DNA of 38,920 bases from Deltaproteobacteria bacterium (GTDB lineage: Bacteria; Myxococcota_A; Polyangia; Nannocystales; Nannocystaceae), in NCBI GenBank assembly GCA_947492135.1, contig CANLQR010000009.1, forward strand, positions 1-38,920, read 5' to 3'. Made by a program: the position numbers and the translations under genes. The notes below the pieces were generated by a model. It was not told the origin of the DNA, did not search any database, and saw nothing but the letters and a program-made list of their open reading frames with translations. This document shows positions 1 through 7,911 of this stretch, piece after piece. Positions within the stretch are counted from its first letter, which is position 1. Each line of letters starts with the position of its first letter.

Positions 1-1731
1 GAGGCCGAGGCGGTTATCGGCCGCACGAAGGTATGCGATCCACCGCTTGGCGTCGCCGTCGGCGTAGCGGCTGATCGCGAGCCAGGCCAGACGCTCGGCG
101 ATGGTGACGGCGATCTCATCGTGCCCCAGGCCGGAGGCCAGCTCGAAGCCCTCATCGAGCAGCGGTTTGGCTTCGACGAGCCGGCCTGCAAGCATCAGCG
201 CGCTGCCCATCTCGCCGCGGCACCGCGCCCACTGGGGGCTGTCGTGCGCCGAGAGTTTGGCGCACGCCAGCACGCTGGTGGCGTAGGCATCCTGCGGCCG
301 CCCCGCCTGCGCGAGCACCCGGGCCTCGGCCAGCAGCTCTGCGGCTTCGGGCTCGTCGTCGCGGGCGACCGACGTGTCGCACTGATGGGGCTCGCGTAGG
401 CCGTCGATCACCGCGGCGAGCTGCCCCCGGGTTTGCGCCCCGCCGCGCACGAGCAGAGCGAGCGCAGCCGCATGCTCGCGCTCGAGGTCCTCGAGGCATT
501 GAAGCTGCGGCACCGCGACGTCGGCCTCGTGCGCGCAAGCCTGAGCACGGAGCTCGCGCAAGCGCCGGGCATAGTCGTCGAGCCGCGCCTCGGTGTGCGT
601 GGCGATCTCCTGGCCGAACGCGAGCGCATGCTCGTTCGTCTGCGCACGGGTGATGCTGTCCCACCCGCGTGCAGACTCGACCCCGAACTCGTGGCAGGGC
701 ACGTCGCCTTCGATCTGCGGCCTGGGCTGGGCCGTCACCGCGAGCGCCCCGGTCATGAGTCCGCCGACCAAGGCGGCGATGACGATCGTCCGCCCAGAGC
801 TGTGGGCTCGCGACAACAGCGACCGCACCAGCTTCATCGACGGATGACGATGCGCGGGCTCGGCAGCGAGCCCGCGGCGCAACAGCCGGCGAAGCCACGC
901 AGGAACCTCCGCGCGCGCAGGAAACTCGAGCGCGACCTCGGGGTCGAACGCGAGCACGCGCCCAGAACAGCTGCCAAAGGGTCGCTGACCGCATAGCGCC
1001 TCGTAGAGCATGACAAAGAAGCCGAACTGATCAGCGGCGGCCGCAGCGACTTGGCCCTGCCACACCTCGGGCGCAGCGTAGGCAGGTGTACCCCCGCCGG
1101 TCGGCACCGAAACCTCGTCCACCGCCTCACCGAGGCCGATCGAAGCGGTCACCAGCGCCGAGGCGGCGGTCAGCTCGAGCTCGACCGGGTCTACGGCTCG
1201 CTGCAATCGCGCCAGTCCGAAATCCACGACCCGCGCGCGACCATCGCTGCCGACCAGGACGTTGTGTGGCTTGACGTCGCAGTGAACGAGCTGCGCGGCA
1301 TGGGCGAACTCGAGGGCGCCGGCGACCTGCACCATGATCTCGAGGATCTGCGCGACAGTGCGCGGCTCGGCCGCGAGCCATTCCTCGAAGTTGCAGCCGT
1401 CGACGAACTCCATCGCCAGGAATACCTGCCCGGACGCGACCCCGACGTCGTAGATCGTCGCGATGTTGGGGTGCGAAACCCGAGCCAGAAACTGGGCCTC
1501 GCGCAGGACCCGACGCACCTGGATCGGCTCCCCGGCCTCGACGAGCTTCAGGGCGATCTGGCGACCGATCACGGGATCCTCGGCGGCAAACACCACGCCC
1601 TGCCCGCCACGCCCCACGACCCGCGCCACGCGATACCGCCCGAACTCCGGGGGTGTGGCGACCTCGAACAGGGCGCTGCGAACGAGCTTCGCAGCGATGT
1701 CGGCCGCGACATCCCGCGGGGCGTCACGCAT
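1..1731 (-). CDS. Serine/threonine protein kinase with TM anchor and TPR-like tail (3' partial at left edge)
   Basis: Phosphorylates Ser/Thr on target proteins; membrane-anchored, with the kinase domain on the cytoplasmic side. Read on the minus strand from ATG 1731 it stays open to base 1 (577 codons, no stop). Visible motifs are the Gly-rich loop GRGGQGVVF (about 40-48), the VAIK-type lysine in ALKLV (K62), the catalytic loop HCDVKPHN (150-157, D152), DFG (170-172) and APE (220-222). A hydrophobic segment at about 315-333 is the single TM helix. The remainder is helical, with TPR-like stretches such as AGRLVEAKPLLDEGFELA, as in myxobacterial receptor-like kinases. Oddity: the usual HRD is HCD, so this is a non-RD kinase. 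An in-frame TAG just upstream limits the start; a GTG 12 codons further up is an alternative. Confidence 0.9.
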   Translation of the reverse strand, partial: MRDAPRDVAADIAAKLVRSALFEVATPPEFGRYRVARVVGRGGQGVVFAAEDPVIGRQIALKLVEAGEPIQVRRVLREAQFLARVSHPNIATIYDVGVASGQVFLAMEFVDGCNFEEWLAAEPRTVAQILEIMVQVAGALEFAHAAQLVHCDVKPHNVLVGSDGRARVVDFGLARLQRAVDPVELELTAASALVTASIGLGEAVDEVSVPTGGGTPAYAAPEVWQGQVAAAAADQFGFFVMLYEALCGQRPFGSCSGRVLAFDPEVALEFPARAEVPAWLRRLLRRGLAAEPAHRHPSMKLVRSLLSRAHSSGRTIVIAALVGGLMTGALAVTAQPRPQIEGDVPCHEFGVESARGWDSITRAQTNEHALAFGQEIATHTEARLDDYARRLRELRAQACAHEADVAVPQLQCLEDLEREHAAALALLVRGGAQTRGQLAAVIDGLREPHQCDTSVARDDEPEAAELLAEARVLAQAGRPQDAYATSVLACAKLSAHDSPQWARCRGEMGSALMLAGRLVEAKPLLDEGFELASGLGHDEIAVTIAERLAWLAISRYADGDAKRWIAYLRAADNRLGL

Positions 1732-2030
1732 GCCTGCAAACCGTCGCGACCAGGTGTGGCTGTCCACGCCGGCGCGAGCCTACCAGGGATCAATGTCTGG
1801 ATCGCATCCAACCATCGGGCGCACGCGTCCACTCGCGGGAGCGCTCTCGCGTGCGCCGCTTCTGCTACCGTCGGCGTTGGAGGCGGCTGTGGGGGCGACG
1901 AGAAGTTCGATTCCAAACGGCGATGCCGACGCACGAGCGCGAACAAACTCGCGATCTTCGCCGGCAAGACCCGCTCCCGAGTGACCTCGGAGCGGGTCTT
2001 CGCGTTTTTCCTCCTGCATTTTCTCTACCC
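1732..2030. other. Intergenic region between kinase and ABC exporter
   Basis: This holds the upstream region of the minus-strand kinase and, at its right end, a strong plus-strand intrinsic terminator 22 nt before the first ABC start. I see no convincing protein gene here. The stretch 1800-1965 could hold a small RNA that ends at the terminator, but no promoter was clearly recognisable. Confidence 0.5.
1966..2009 (+). terminator. Strong intrinsic terminator upstream of the ABC exporter
   Basis: Arm AAGACCCGCTCC (1966-1977) pairs perfectly with GGAGCGGGTCTT (1989-2000). The stem continues inside with GAG/CTC around a TGAC loop, leaving one bulged C. A run of five T follows at 2005-2009. The orientation is plus strand. 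No plus-strand gene lies upstream in the window, so it ends either a small RNA or a leader transcript of the exporter (attenuation). Confidence 0.8.
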
Positions 2031-3851
2031 ATGCCTTCGGTCCTCCCAGCCCTGCGTCTGATCCTTCGCGGTCAGCTCCCCCGCTTCGCCGCGGCCGTGC
2101 TCGCGCTGCTCGGAGCTTCGTGCCTGATGTACTTGGCGCCGCTGATCTGGCAGGTCGTGCTCGACGGCGTGCTCGCGCCCCAAGGTGACGCGCCGGCATG
2201 GATCGATGCGGTCGTGGCCGACGCCGGCGGCCGAGCCTATCTACGCGACCAGCTGTGGCTGCCCGCAGGGCTGTTCGTCGTCATGCTCGCGGCCGCTGGC
2301 CTGCTGACCCATCTGCGCGGGCGCCTCGCGGCGCGCGCGAGCGAGGACGCCATCGCAGCGCTGCGGCGGCGGCTCTACGACCACCTGCAACACCTGCCCG
2401 TCGCCTACTTCGACGGGGCCGAGACCGGCGACCTCGTGCAGCGCTGCACCGCCGACGTCGAACGCGTGCGGCTGTTCCTCGAGAGCCATGTGCCCGAGAT
2501 CGGCCACGCCTTGGTGATGTTCGCGGTGCCACTGCCGGTCATGTTCCTGCTCGATCCCACGATGACACTGGTCGCCGTGGCCCTGGTGCCACCGATCGTC
2601 GCCTTCTCGGTGGTGTTCTTCGTGCGCACGCAGCCGCACTTTGTCGCGGTCGACGAGGCCGAGGGCAAGCTCACCGCGACCCTGCAGGAGAACCTCACCG
2701 GAATCCGCGTGGTCCGGGCGTTCGCGCGCCAGGCCCACGAGCGCGAGCGTTTCGGCCGCACCAACGCGGTGCTACGCGACGCCACCGCCGGCGTGTTCCG
2801 TCTGCTGGCGGTGTACTGGTCGAGCTCGGACATCCTGTGCGTCACCCAGCGCGGCATCGTGCTCGGGTACGGCATCGTCCGCGTCGCCGAGGGCACGCTT
2901 GGGGTCGGCGCGCTGCTGTACTTCGTCACCGCGGTGTCGCTGTTCGTATTCCCGCTGCGGATGATGGGCCGCATCCTCGCGGACTTCGGCAAGACCCGGG
3001 TTGCGATCGGCCGGCTCGGCGACGTCCTCGACGCACCACTGGAGTCGGCGCCGACGTCTCCCGCGGCACCGGTGGCTGCACGTGGCGCGCTGGTGTTCGA
3101 CCGTGTCAGCTTTGCCTACGGCGACGGACCGCGCGCACTCGACGAGGTCTCGCTCGAGATTCCCGCCGGCACGACCTTGGCGATCGTTGGTGCCTCGGGC
3201 TCGGGCAAGTCGACGCTGGTCGAGCTGCTGTTGCGCCTGCGCGACCCCCAGTCAGGCACGATCCGCCTCGACGGCGTCGACCTCGCGACGATCGCTCGCA
3301 AGGAGGTCCGGCGGCAGATCACCACGGTGCTGCAGGAGCCGTTTTTGTTCTCGCGCAGCGTCATCGACAATCTCCGGCTGGGCCGACCCGACGCGAGCCT
3401 CGACGAGGTCGTCGCGACCGCCCAGATCGCGCGGGTCCACACCGCGATCACCGGGTTCGCTGCGGGCTACGACACCGCGGTGGGCGAGCGCGGCGTCACG
3501 CTGTCGGGCGGGCAACGTCAGCGCGTTGCCCTCGCCCGCGCGCTGCTGCGTGAGCGCGCCGTGCTCGTGCTCGACGACGCGTTGTCGGCGGTCGACACCG
3601 AGACCGAGGCACAGATTCTCGCGGCGCTCGAGGCCCGCCGCGGACGCGGCACCACGATCCTCATCGCCCACCGCCTGACCACGGTCGCGCGCGCGGATCG
3701 CATCGTCGTGCTCGAGCAGGGTCGTGTGCTCGAGCACGGCACCCACGCCGAGCTCGTGGCCGCTGGTGGACGCTATGCCCGCGGCTGGGCGCTGCAACAC
3801 CACGACCCCACACCGGCGGCCCCACTCGCCGCGCCAAGCGAGGCGTCATGA
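2031..3851 (+). CDS. ABC exporter half-transporter, MdlA/TM287-like subunit
   Basis: Inner-membrane efflux half-transporter of 606 aa: six TM helices (about 1-330) followed by a nucleotide-binding domain. Motifs are Walker A GASGSGKST (387-395), signature LSGGQ (491-495), Walker B VLVLDD (511-516) and H-loop IAHRLTT. The residue after the Walker B Asp is D516 rather than the catalytic Glu. That is the mark of the degenerate ATP site in heterodimeric exporters such as MdlAB, TM287/288 and BmrCD. The start is ATG 2031, just after the terminator, and the predicted N-terminus runs directly into TM1. The stop overlaps the next start by 4 nt (ATGA), so the two subunits are translationally coupled. 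The substrate is unknown; multidrug or lipid-like compounds are typical. Confidence 0.93.
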   Translation: MPSVLPALRLILRGQLPRFAAAVLALLGASCLMYLAPLIWQVVLDGVLAPQGDAPAWIDAVVADAGGRAYLRDQLWLPAGLFVVMLAAAGLLTHLRGRLAARASEDAIAALRRRLYDHLQHLPVAYFDGAETGDLVQRCTADVERVRLFLESHVPEIGHALVMFAVPLPVMFLLDPTMTLVAVALVPPIVAFSVVFFVRTQPHFVAVDEAEGKLTATLQENLTGIRVVRAFARQAHERERFGRTNAVLRDATAGVFRLLAVYWSSSDILCVTQRGIVLGYGIVRVAEGTLGVGALLYFVTAVSLFVFPLRMMGRILADFGKTRVAIGRLGDVLDAPLESAPTSPAAPVAARGALVFDRVSFAYGDGPRALDEVSLEIPAGTTLAIVGASGSGKSTLVELLLRLRDPQSGTIRLDGVDLATIARKEVRRQITTVLQEPFLFSRSVIDNLRLGRPDASLDEVVATAQIARVHTAITGFAAGYDTAVGERGVTLSGGQRQRVALARALLRERAVLVLDDALSAVDTETEAQILAALEARRGRGTTILIAHRLTTVARADRIVVLEQGRVLEHGTHAELVAAGGRYARGWALQHHDPTPAAPLAAPSEAS

Positions 3852-5683
3852 GCGAGTCCCTCGACGACGTCGACGACGACGCCCGACTCCCGCGCCGCAT
3901 CGACTGGGGATTGTGGCGCCGTCTGCTCGTGCATGTGCGCCCACACCTGCGCGTGGTGCTCGGCCTGGTCACCTGCGGTATCGCCCTCGCGATGATCGAC
4001 ATCGGCTTTCCGCTGCTGACCCGCACCGTCATCGACGCGATCACGGCCTCCGAACGACCCGACGTGGATGCGGTGCGCTGGGTGGCATGGGCGTGGGGCG
4101 GGGCAGTTCTGGCCTTCGGCGCGCTCATCTGGGCGCTGATCGTCCTGGCGGGGCGGCTGGCGTCGTCGGTGTCTCACGACCTGCGCCGCGCCGGCTTCGC
4201 GCGGCTACAAGAGCTGTCGTTCTCGTACTTCGACCGCCGCCCGGTCGGCTGGCTCGTGAGCCGGCTGACGTCCGACTGCGATCGGATCGCCAATCTGCTG
4301 CCGTGGTTCTCGCTCGACCTGGTGTGGGGTCCGAGCCTCGCGCTCGGAATCGCCGTGGCGATGCTGACGATCGACGCCAAGCTCGCGCTGGTGGTGTTGC
4401 TCATCGTGCCACCGTTGGTCCTGGTGAGCCTGGTGTTCCAGCGGCGCATGCTGCAGAGCTCGCGGCTGCTGCGGCGCGCCAACTCGCGGATCACCGCGTC
4501 GATCGGCGAGGCCGTGATGGGTGTTCGTACCACCAAGAGTTTCGCCCGCGAGGCCGCTGCGCTCGAGGAGTTCTCGGGGTTGGTCGACGAGTCGCGCATG
4601 CACGCGCTGCGCAACGCGATCCAGGGCGCGGTATTCTTGCCGATCGTCAGCACGCTCGGCGCCATCGGGGTCGGACTGGCGCTGTGGCAGGGTGGCGTGC
4701 GCATCGACGGCGATCTCAGCCTCGGCACGCTGGTCGCGTTCATGCAGTTCGCGGCCCTGTTTCACTCGCCGATCGAGGACGTCGCCCGGCGGCTCGCCGA
4801 TCTTCAGGGGGCGCAGGCGGCCGCGGAGCGCGTGCAGGGGCTGCTCGACACCGCCCCGGAGATCGGCGACGCGCCGCAGGTGCTCGACGCGATCGCACGG
4901 GCGAAGGCCGACGGCGGCGCCGTCATCGATGGTGGCCGTCGCGACATCGCCGAGGTCGAGTTCCGCGGCGTCTGGTTTGCCTACGGCGACGGGCCGTGGG
5001 TGCTGCGTGGCGTCGACCTCCACGCCGCACGTGGTCAGACCATCGCTCTGGTCGGCGAGACCGGCGGTGGCAAGACCACGGTGGTGTCGTTGCTGGCGCG
5101 GTTCTACGAGCCAACCCGCGGAGAGATCCTGCTCGACGGCGTCGAGCAGCGCGCCCGCAGTCTGGAGTGGTTGCAGTCGAGCATCGGCGTGGTCCTGCAG
5201 ACACCGCACCTGTTCTCGGGGACGATCCTCGAGAACATCCGCTACGGCCGCGACGGTGCCACGGACGACGAGGTCACCGCCGCCGCACGGCTCGCTCACG
5301 CCGACGAGTTCATCACGCGGCTGCCCGAGGGCTACACCACCGCCGTGGGCGAAGGCGGCGCGCGGCTGTCGACCGGCCAGCGTCAGCTCGTCGCTCTCGC
5401 GCGGGCGATCCTCGCCGATCCGCAGATCCTCATCCTCGACGAGGCCACCTCGTCGGTCGACACCGAGACCGAGGCGCTGATCCAGGCCGGGATCGCGCGC
5501 GTGCTCGCTGGCCGCATCGCGTTCGTCGTCGCCCACAGGTTGTCGACGATCCGCGCGGCCGACCGCATCCTCGTGGTCGACGACGGCCGCATCGTCGAGT
5601 CAGGCACCCACGACGAGCTGGTCGGTCGAGGTGGCCACTACGCGCGGCTGCATCGGCGGAACTTCGCGACCGCGCTGGCGTGA
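3848..5683 (+). CDS. ABC exporter half-transporter, MdlB/TM288-like subunit
   Basis: Partner of the preceding subunit, 611 aa, with the same TM6-NBD architecture. Walker A is GETGGGKTT (403-411) and Walker B is ILILDE (527-532), with the catalytic Glu present (E532). The signature is LSTGQ (507-511) instead of LSGGQ. The canonical Walker B here, paired with LSGGQ in the partner, makes one competent ATP site. LSTGQ here, paired with D516 of the partner, makes the degenerate site. This complementary asymmetry argues strongly for an obligate heterodimer rather than two homodimers. The start ATG 3848 overlaps the upstream stop. No regulator lies next to it on this strand. Confidence 0.93.
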   Translation: MSESLDDVDDDARLPRRIDWGLWRRLLVHVRPHLRVVLGLVTCGIALAMIDIGFPLLTRTVIDAITASERPDVDAVRWVAWAWGGAVLAFGALIWALIVLAGRLASSVSHDLRRAGFARLQELSFSYFDRRPVGWLVSRLTSDCDRIANLLPWFSLDLVWGPSLALGIAVAMLTIDAKLALVVLLIVPPLVLVSLVFQRRMLQSSRLLRRANSRITASIGEAVMGVRTTKSFAREAAALEEFSGLVDESRMHALRNAIQGAVFLPIVSTLGAIGVGLALWQGGVRIDGDLSLGTLVAFMQFAALFHSPIEDVARRLADLQGAQAAAERVQGLLDTAPEIGDAPQVLDAIARAKADGGAVIDGGRRDIAEVEFRGVWFAYGDGPWVLRGVDLHAARGQTIALVGETGGGKTTVVSLLARFYEPTRGEILLDGVEQRARSLEWLQSSIGVVLQTPHLFSGTILENIRYGRDGATDDEVTAAARLAHADEFITRLPEGYTTAVGEGGARLSTGQRQLVALARAILADPQILILDEATSSVDTETEALIQAGIARVLAGRIAFVVAHRLSTIRAADRILVVDDGRIVESGTHDELVGRGGHYARLHRRNFATALA

Positions 5684-5781
5684 TCCTCGAGTGCACGCCG
5701 GCATCCGCGTCGTCCTTGTGATCGATCGTGCACGATGGCCGGCTGCAACCTGAGGGTTGCGGTCGCGTCTCACCGCTCGAC

Positions 5782-6351
5782 ATGCACGCGCGATCCACCG
5801 CGAGGTTCCTGACCGCCCTGCTGCTCGTCGTCGGCTGCGGAGGCGACGACGGCCAGGGCGACGCGACGACCGTGGCGAGCGGAACCACGGACGTGGCGAC
5901 CACCGACGTGGCGACCACCGACGTGGCGACCACCAGCGCCGCCGACTCCAGCGCCGGCGAGGGCGACGACGCCCAGGCCGACAGCTCGGGCGAAGCCTCG
6001 ACCAACTCCTCCGCCGACTCTGGCGGCGACTCTGGCAGCGGCGGCAGCGAGAGCACCGGTGCCGGGCCGACCACAGGACCCGGCGTGTTGCCGGGCGAGA
6101 CCGGGCTGGACTCGTTCTGTCGCCGCTACGTCGAATGCGGCGGCACGTACTACGAGGACGAGCAGGCCTGCATCGACGCCTCACTCGACTACTGGGGCTC
6201 CTGTGCCACCCGTCAGGCCGCACTCGACGCGTTTGGCGGGTGCATGTCCGAGATCGAGTGCCGCGATTGGTCGCCGGATGCCTACAACCCCAGCAGCACG
6301 CCCTGCGCGGGGCAGTGGGACGATCTGGGCAACTCCGAGCCCTGCGCCTGA
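5782..6351 (+). CDS. Cys-rich lipoprotein with Ser/Thr-rich linker
   Basis: Predicted outer-surface lipoprotein of 189 aa; I do not recognise a family. The start ATG 5782 is chosen because it places a type II signal peptide right at the N-terminus, with lipobox VVGC and lipidated C19. The Ser/Thr/Ala/Asp/Gly-rich linker (about 20-105) includes a DVATT repeat encoded by three exact 15-nt units. The last 80 residues are compact and hold eight Cys (for example SFCRRYVECGG and GGCMSEIEC), suggesting a small disulphide-stabilised extracytoplasmic domain. Such lipoproteins are common in Nannocystaceae-type genomes. Confidence 0.8.
   Translation: MHARSTARFLTALLLVVGCGGDDGQGDATTVASGTTDVATTDVATTDVATTSAADSSAGEGDDAQADSSGEASTNSSADSGGDSGSGGSESTGAGPTTGPGVLPGETGLDSFCRRYVECGGTYYEDEQACIDASLDYWGSCATRQAALDAFGGCMSEIECRDWSPDAYNPSSTPCAGQWDDLGNSEPCA
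5890..5934 (+). repeat. Three exact tandem copies of a 15-nt unit
   Basis: The unit GACGTGGCGACCACC occurs at 5890-5904, 5905-5919 and 5920-5934, encoding DVATT three times in the lipoprotein linker. It is in frame, so copy-number change would only alter linker length. Confidence 0.95.
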
Positions 6352-6390
6352 CGACGCCCGGGCGCGGTGCGCCTGGGTTGCAACCCGTGG

Positions 6391-7071
6391 ATGCTCGGTC
6401 AAGCTCTGCTCGTGCTCCACAAGAAGCTGGTCATCGGCGGTGTGCTCGGGTTCCTCGGTCTGGCCGCGACCGTCGGCCCCGCAGCGGCAGCCCGCGCCAT
6501 CGAAGAGCCCGCCTATGTGCTCGTGGAGAAATTCGAGGGCTTCGAGGTGAGAGAGTACGCCAAGCGGGTGGTTGCGCAGACTCGGGTCCGCGCGGAGTCC
6601 CGCGAAGCCTCGTCCGCGGGCTTCAAGATCCTCGCGGGCTACATTTTTGGCGGCAACCGCAGCCAAGCCTCGATCGCGATGACGGCCCCGGTCGGTCAAG
6701 AACGAGCCAGCGAAAAGATCGCAATGACCGCTCCGGTCGGCCAACGTCGGGACGCGGACGAGTGGATCGTCACGTTCACGATGCCGGGCACGTACACCCT
6801 CGAGACGCTGCCCGAGCCGCTGGATGCCCGCGTGGAGCTACGCGAGACGCCGGCACGACGAGTCGCGGTGTGGCGGTTCTCGGGCAATCCGCGGCCGGAG
6901 ATCGTGGAGGAACGCAAGCGCGTGCTCGTGGAGCGCGTCGTCGCCCAGGGCTTGGTCGCTGTAGGCGAGCCGGAGTACGCCCGCTACGACCCACCTTGGG
7001 TGCTGCCGCTGTTGCGGCGCAACGAGCTATGGGTCGAGCTCGGCGAGCCCGTGGCAGCACCGGCGGGCTGA
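6391..7071 (+). CDS. SOUL family haem-binding protein
   Basis: Predicted haem-binding protein of the SOUL/HBP family, 226 aa from ATG 6391; a GTG at 6367 would add eight residues. An N-terminal hydrophobic segment (about 14-32, LVIGGVLGFLGLAATVGPA) suggests export or membrane anchoring. The SOUL core follows: YVLVEKFEGFEVREYAKRVV, then the paired IAMTAPV motifs (IAMTAPVGQERASEKIAMTAPVG) and an RRVAVWRFSGNP segment. The length suits bacterial SOUL proteins. The sequence just after its 3' end (7061-7245) is repeated at 10720, where it leads into the lipoprotein hydrolase. The original neighbour order was therefore probably SOUL then hydrolase. Confidence 0.85.
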   Translation: MLGQALLVLHKKLVIGGVLGFLGLAATVGPAAAARAIEEPAYVLVEKFEGFEVREYAKRVVAQTRVRAESREASSAGFKILAGYIFGGNRSQASIAMTAPVGQERASEKIAMTAPVGQRRDADEWIVTFTMPGTYTLETLPEPLDARVELRETPARRVAVWRFSGNPRPEIVEERKRVLVERVVAQGLVAVGEPEYARYDPPWVLPLLRRNELWVELGEPVAAPAG

Positions 7072-7245
7072 CGCCGCGAACCGTGGTCGAGCTTGCTACG
7101 TTGCCCCGGATGCTCCGCGCCTTGCTGACCGCGCTGTGTCTGGCGCTTGGCTGCTCTGACCCGCCGAGCCCACGGTCGACGCGCCCGAGCAGCGCTGGCT
7201 GGGGCGCGTCATGATTCCCAACGCCCCCCCGCTGGTCGTCGCACT
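7061..7245 (+). pseudogene. Truncated, frameshifted duplicate of the 5' end of the lipoprotein hydrolase gene
   Basis: This stretch aligns closely with 10720-10999: the intergenic leader, then ATG (7110) and a signal peptide MLRALLTALCLALGC matching MLRASLTALCLVLGC of the intact gene at 10769. After PPSP the left copy lacks about 95 nt, which is not a multiple of three, so its frame breaks and stops at 7212-7214. Homology resumes in another frame (VDAPEQRWLGRV, then PNAPPLVVAL) and ends near 7245, where unrelated DNA begins. It is a dead remnant that marks the left edge of the inserted segment. Confidence 0.88.
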
Positions 7246-7434
7246 GCGAGCAAACGTACGCGGAACAACGGTAGTTCTGCTCGTCCGGATCTGTGCGGGG
7301 GGCGCCCGGCAACGGGCGTCCCTACCGCGATCGCGGTTCTCGCCACCTTGCTCGGCGCCGCCTTGTTTGGCGTCTTGGCCGCGATCGTCCCTGGCGATGC
7401 CGAGCGTGTCCGCGAGTTCGTCGAGTCGCCGCAA
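7246..7434. other. Non-coding junction of the inserted segment
   Basis: No convincing gene. A plus-frame stretch resembles a TM helix (AVLATLLGAALFGVLAAIV) and the minus frame reads a Gly/Arg/Asp-rich shadow; neither has a credible start. It contains the left copy of a 13-bp direct repeat at 7256-7268 and lies downstream of the minus-strand operon. Confidence 0.4.
7256..7268 (+). repeat. 13-bp direct repeat, left copy
   Basis: GTACGCGGAACAA, identical to 10540-10552 in the same orientation. It lies about 10 nt inside the point where homology to the hydrolase gene stops. Candidate boundary of the inserted segment. Confidence 0.55.
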
Positions 7435-7911
7435 CTACAACGGGAAACACTGCACCTGCCAGAAACAACTCAACGACCCCACGCCGCGAAGCGGCGGGGG
7501 GGCTTCCCACGGTGGCTCGCCCGGCTCGCCCGGCTCGCCCGCCCTGCCGCCCAGAGACTCGGCGCGCTCCGCATCGCCAAGGACGCAACCCACAAGAACG
7601 CTCTGTTGCGGGATGTCTAGCAGGCCACACAACTCCTCGCAGACGCTCGTTTCAATCTCCCCGGTTTCCTTGTCGTCTGGGATGGCTTCCTTGGGAACAC
7701 GCCGCGGCTCGGATACGAACGGTTGGCACTCCGCGACAGCCACCGTCTCAGTCTCGTTTGCATCGCTATCTGGATCTGGTGACTGCACCACACATCCATT
7801 GGCCATTGCCGCGCCCGCCATTGCCGCGCCTCGCGCGTGACCGAGCCAATACTGCAGCAGCCGACACGGTTGGTTCGAAGACGCGGCGTTCTTGTAGTTC
7901 TCAGTCATCAT
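7435..7911 (-). CDS. Unknown protein, 158 aa, Cys-containing with GEP repeats
   Basis: Not recognised. It starts at ATG 7911 (or ATG 7908), overlapping the stop of the upstream 359-aa ORF (ATGATGACTGA), so it is probably translated by coupling. The N-terminal third is Ala/Gly/Met-rich (HARGAAMAGAAMANGC). The middle is acidic, then comes a Cys cluster (CEELCG, then VLVGC). Near the C-terminus is a collagen-like GEPGEPGEP from a 9-nt tandem repeat, and the protein ends with two more Cys. There is no clear signal peptide. It is the last gene of the minus-strand operon. The final 30 residues overlap simple-sequence DNA, so the true end could differ. Confidence 0.55.
   Translation of the reverse strand: MMTENYKNAASSNQPCRLLQYWLGHARGAAMAGAAMANGCVVQSPDPDSDANETETVAVAECQPFVSEPRRVPKEAIPDDKETGEIETSVCEELCGLLDIPQQSVLVGCVLGDAERAESLGGRAGEPGEPGEPPWEAPPPLRGVGSLSCFWQVQCFPL
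7514..7540 (+). repeat. Three tandem copies of a 9-nt unit
   Basis: GGCTCGCCC occurs three times in a row, encoding GEPGEPGEP on the minus strand within the 158-aa unknown protein. Confidence 0.9.

Noticed and set aside
1880-1930. GTTCGATTCC resembling a tRNA T-loop
   Set aside because: Flanking bases cannot form the T-stem or the rest of a tRNA.
7096-7434. Minus ORF directly after the 158-aa gene stop
   Set aside because: Gly/Arg/Asp-rich, crosses the hydrolase-remnant junction, no ribosome site.
7147-7620. Plus-strand ORF with a TM-like stretch
   Set aside because: No ribosome site; the remainder is Arg-rich and antisense to the 158-aa ORF.
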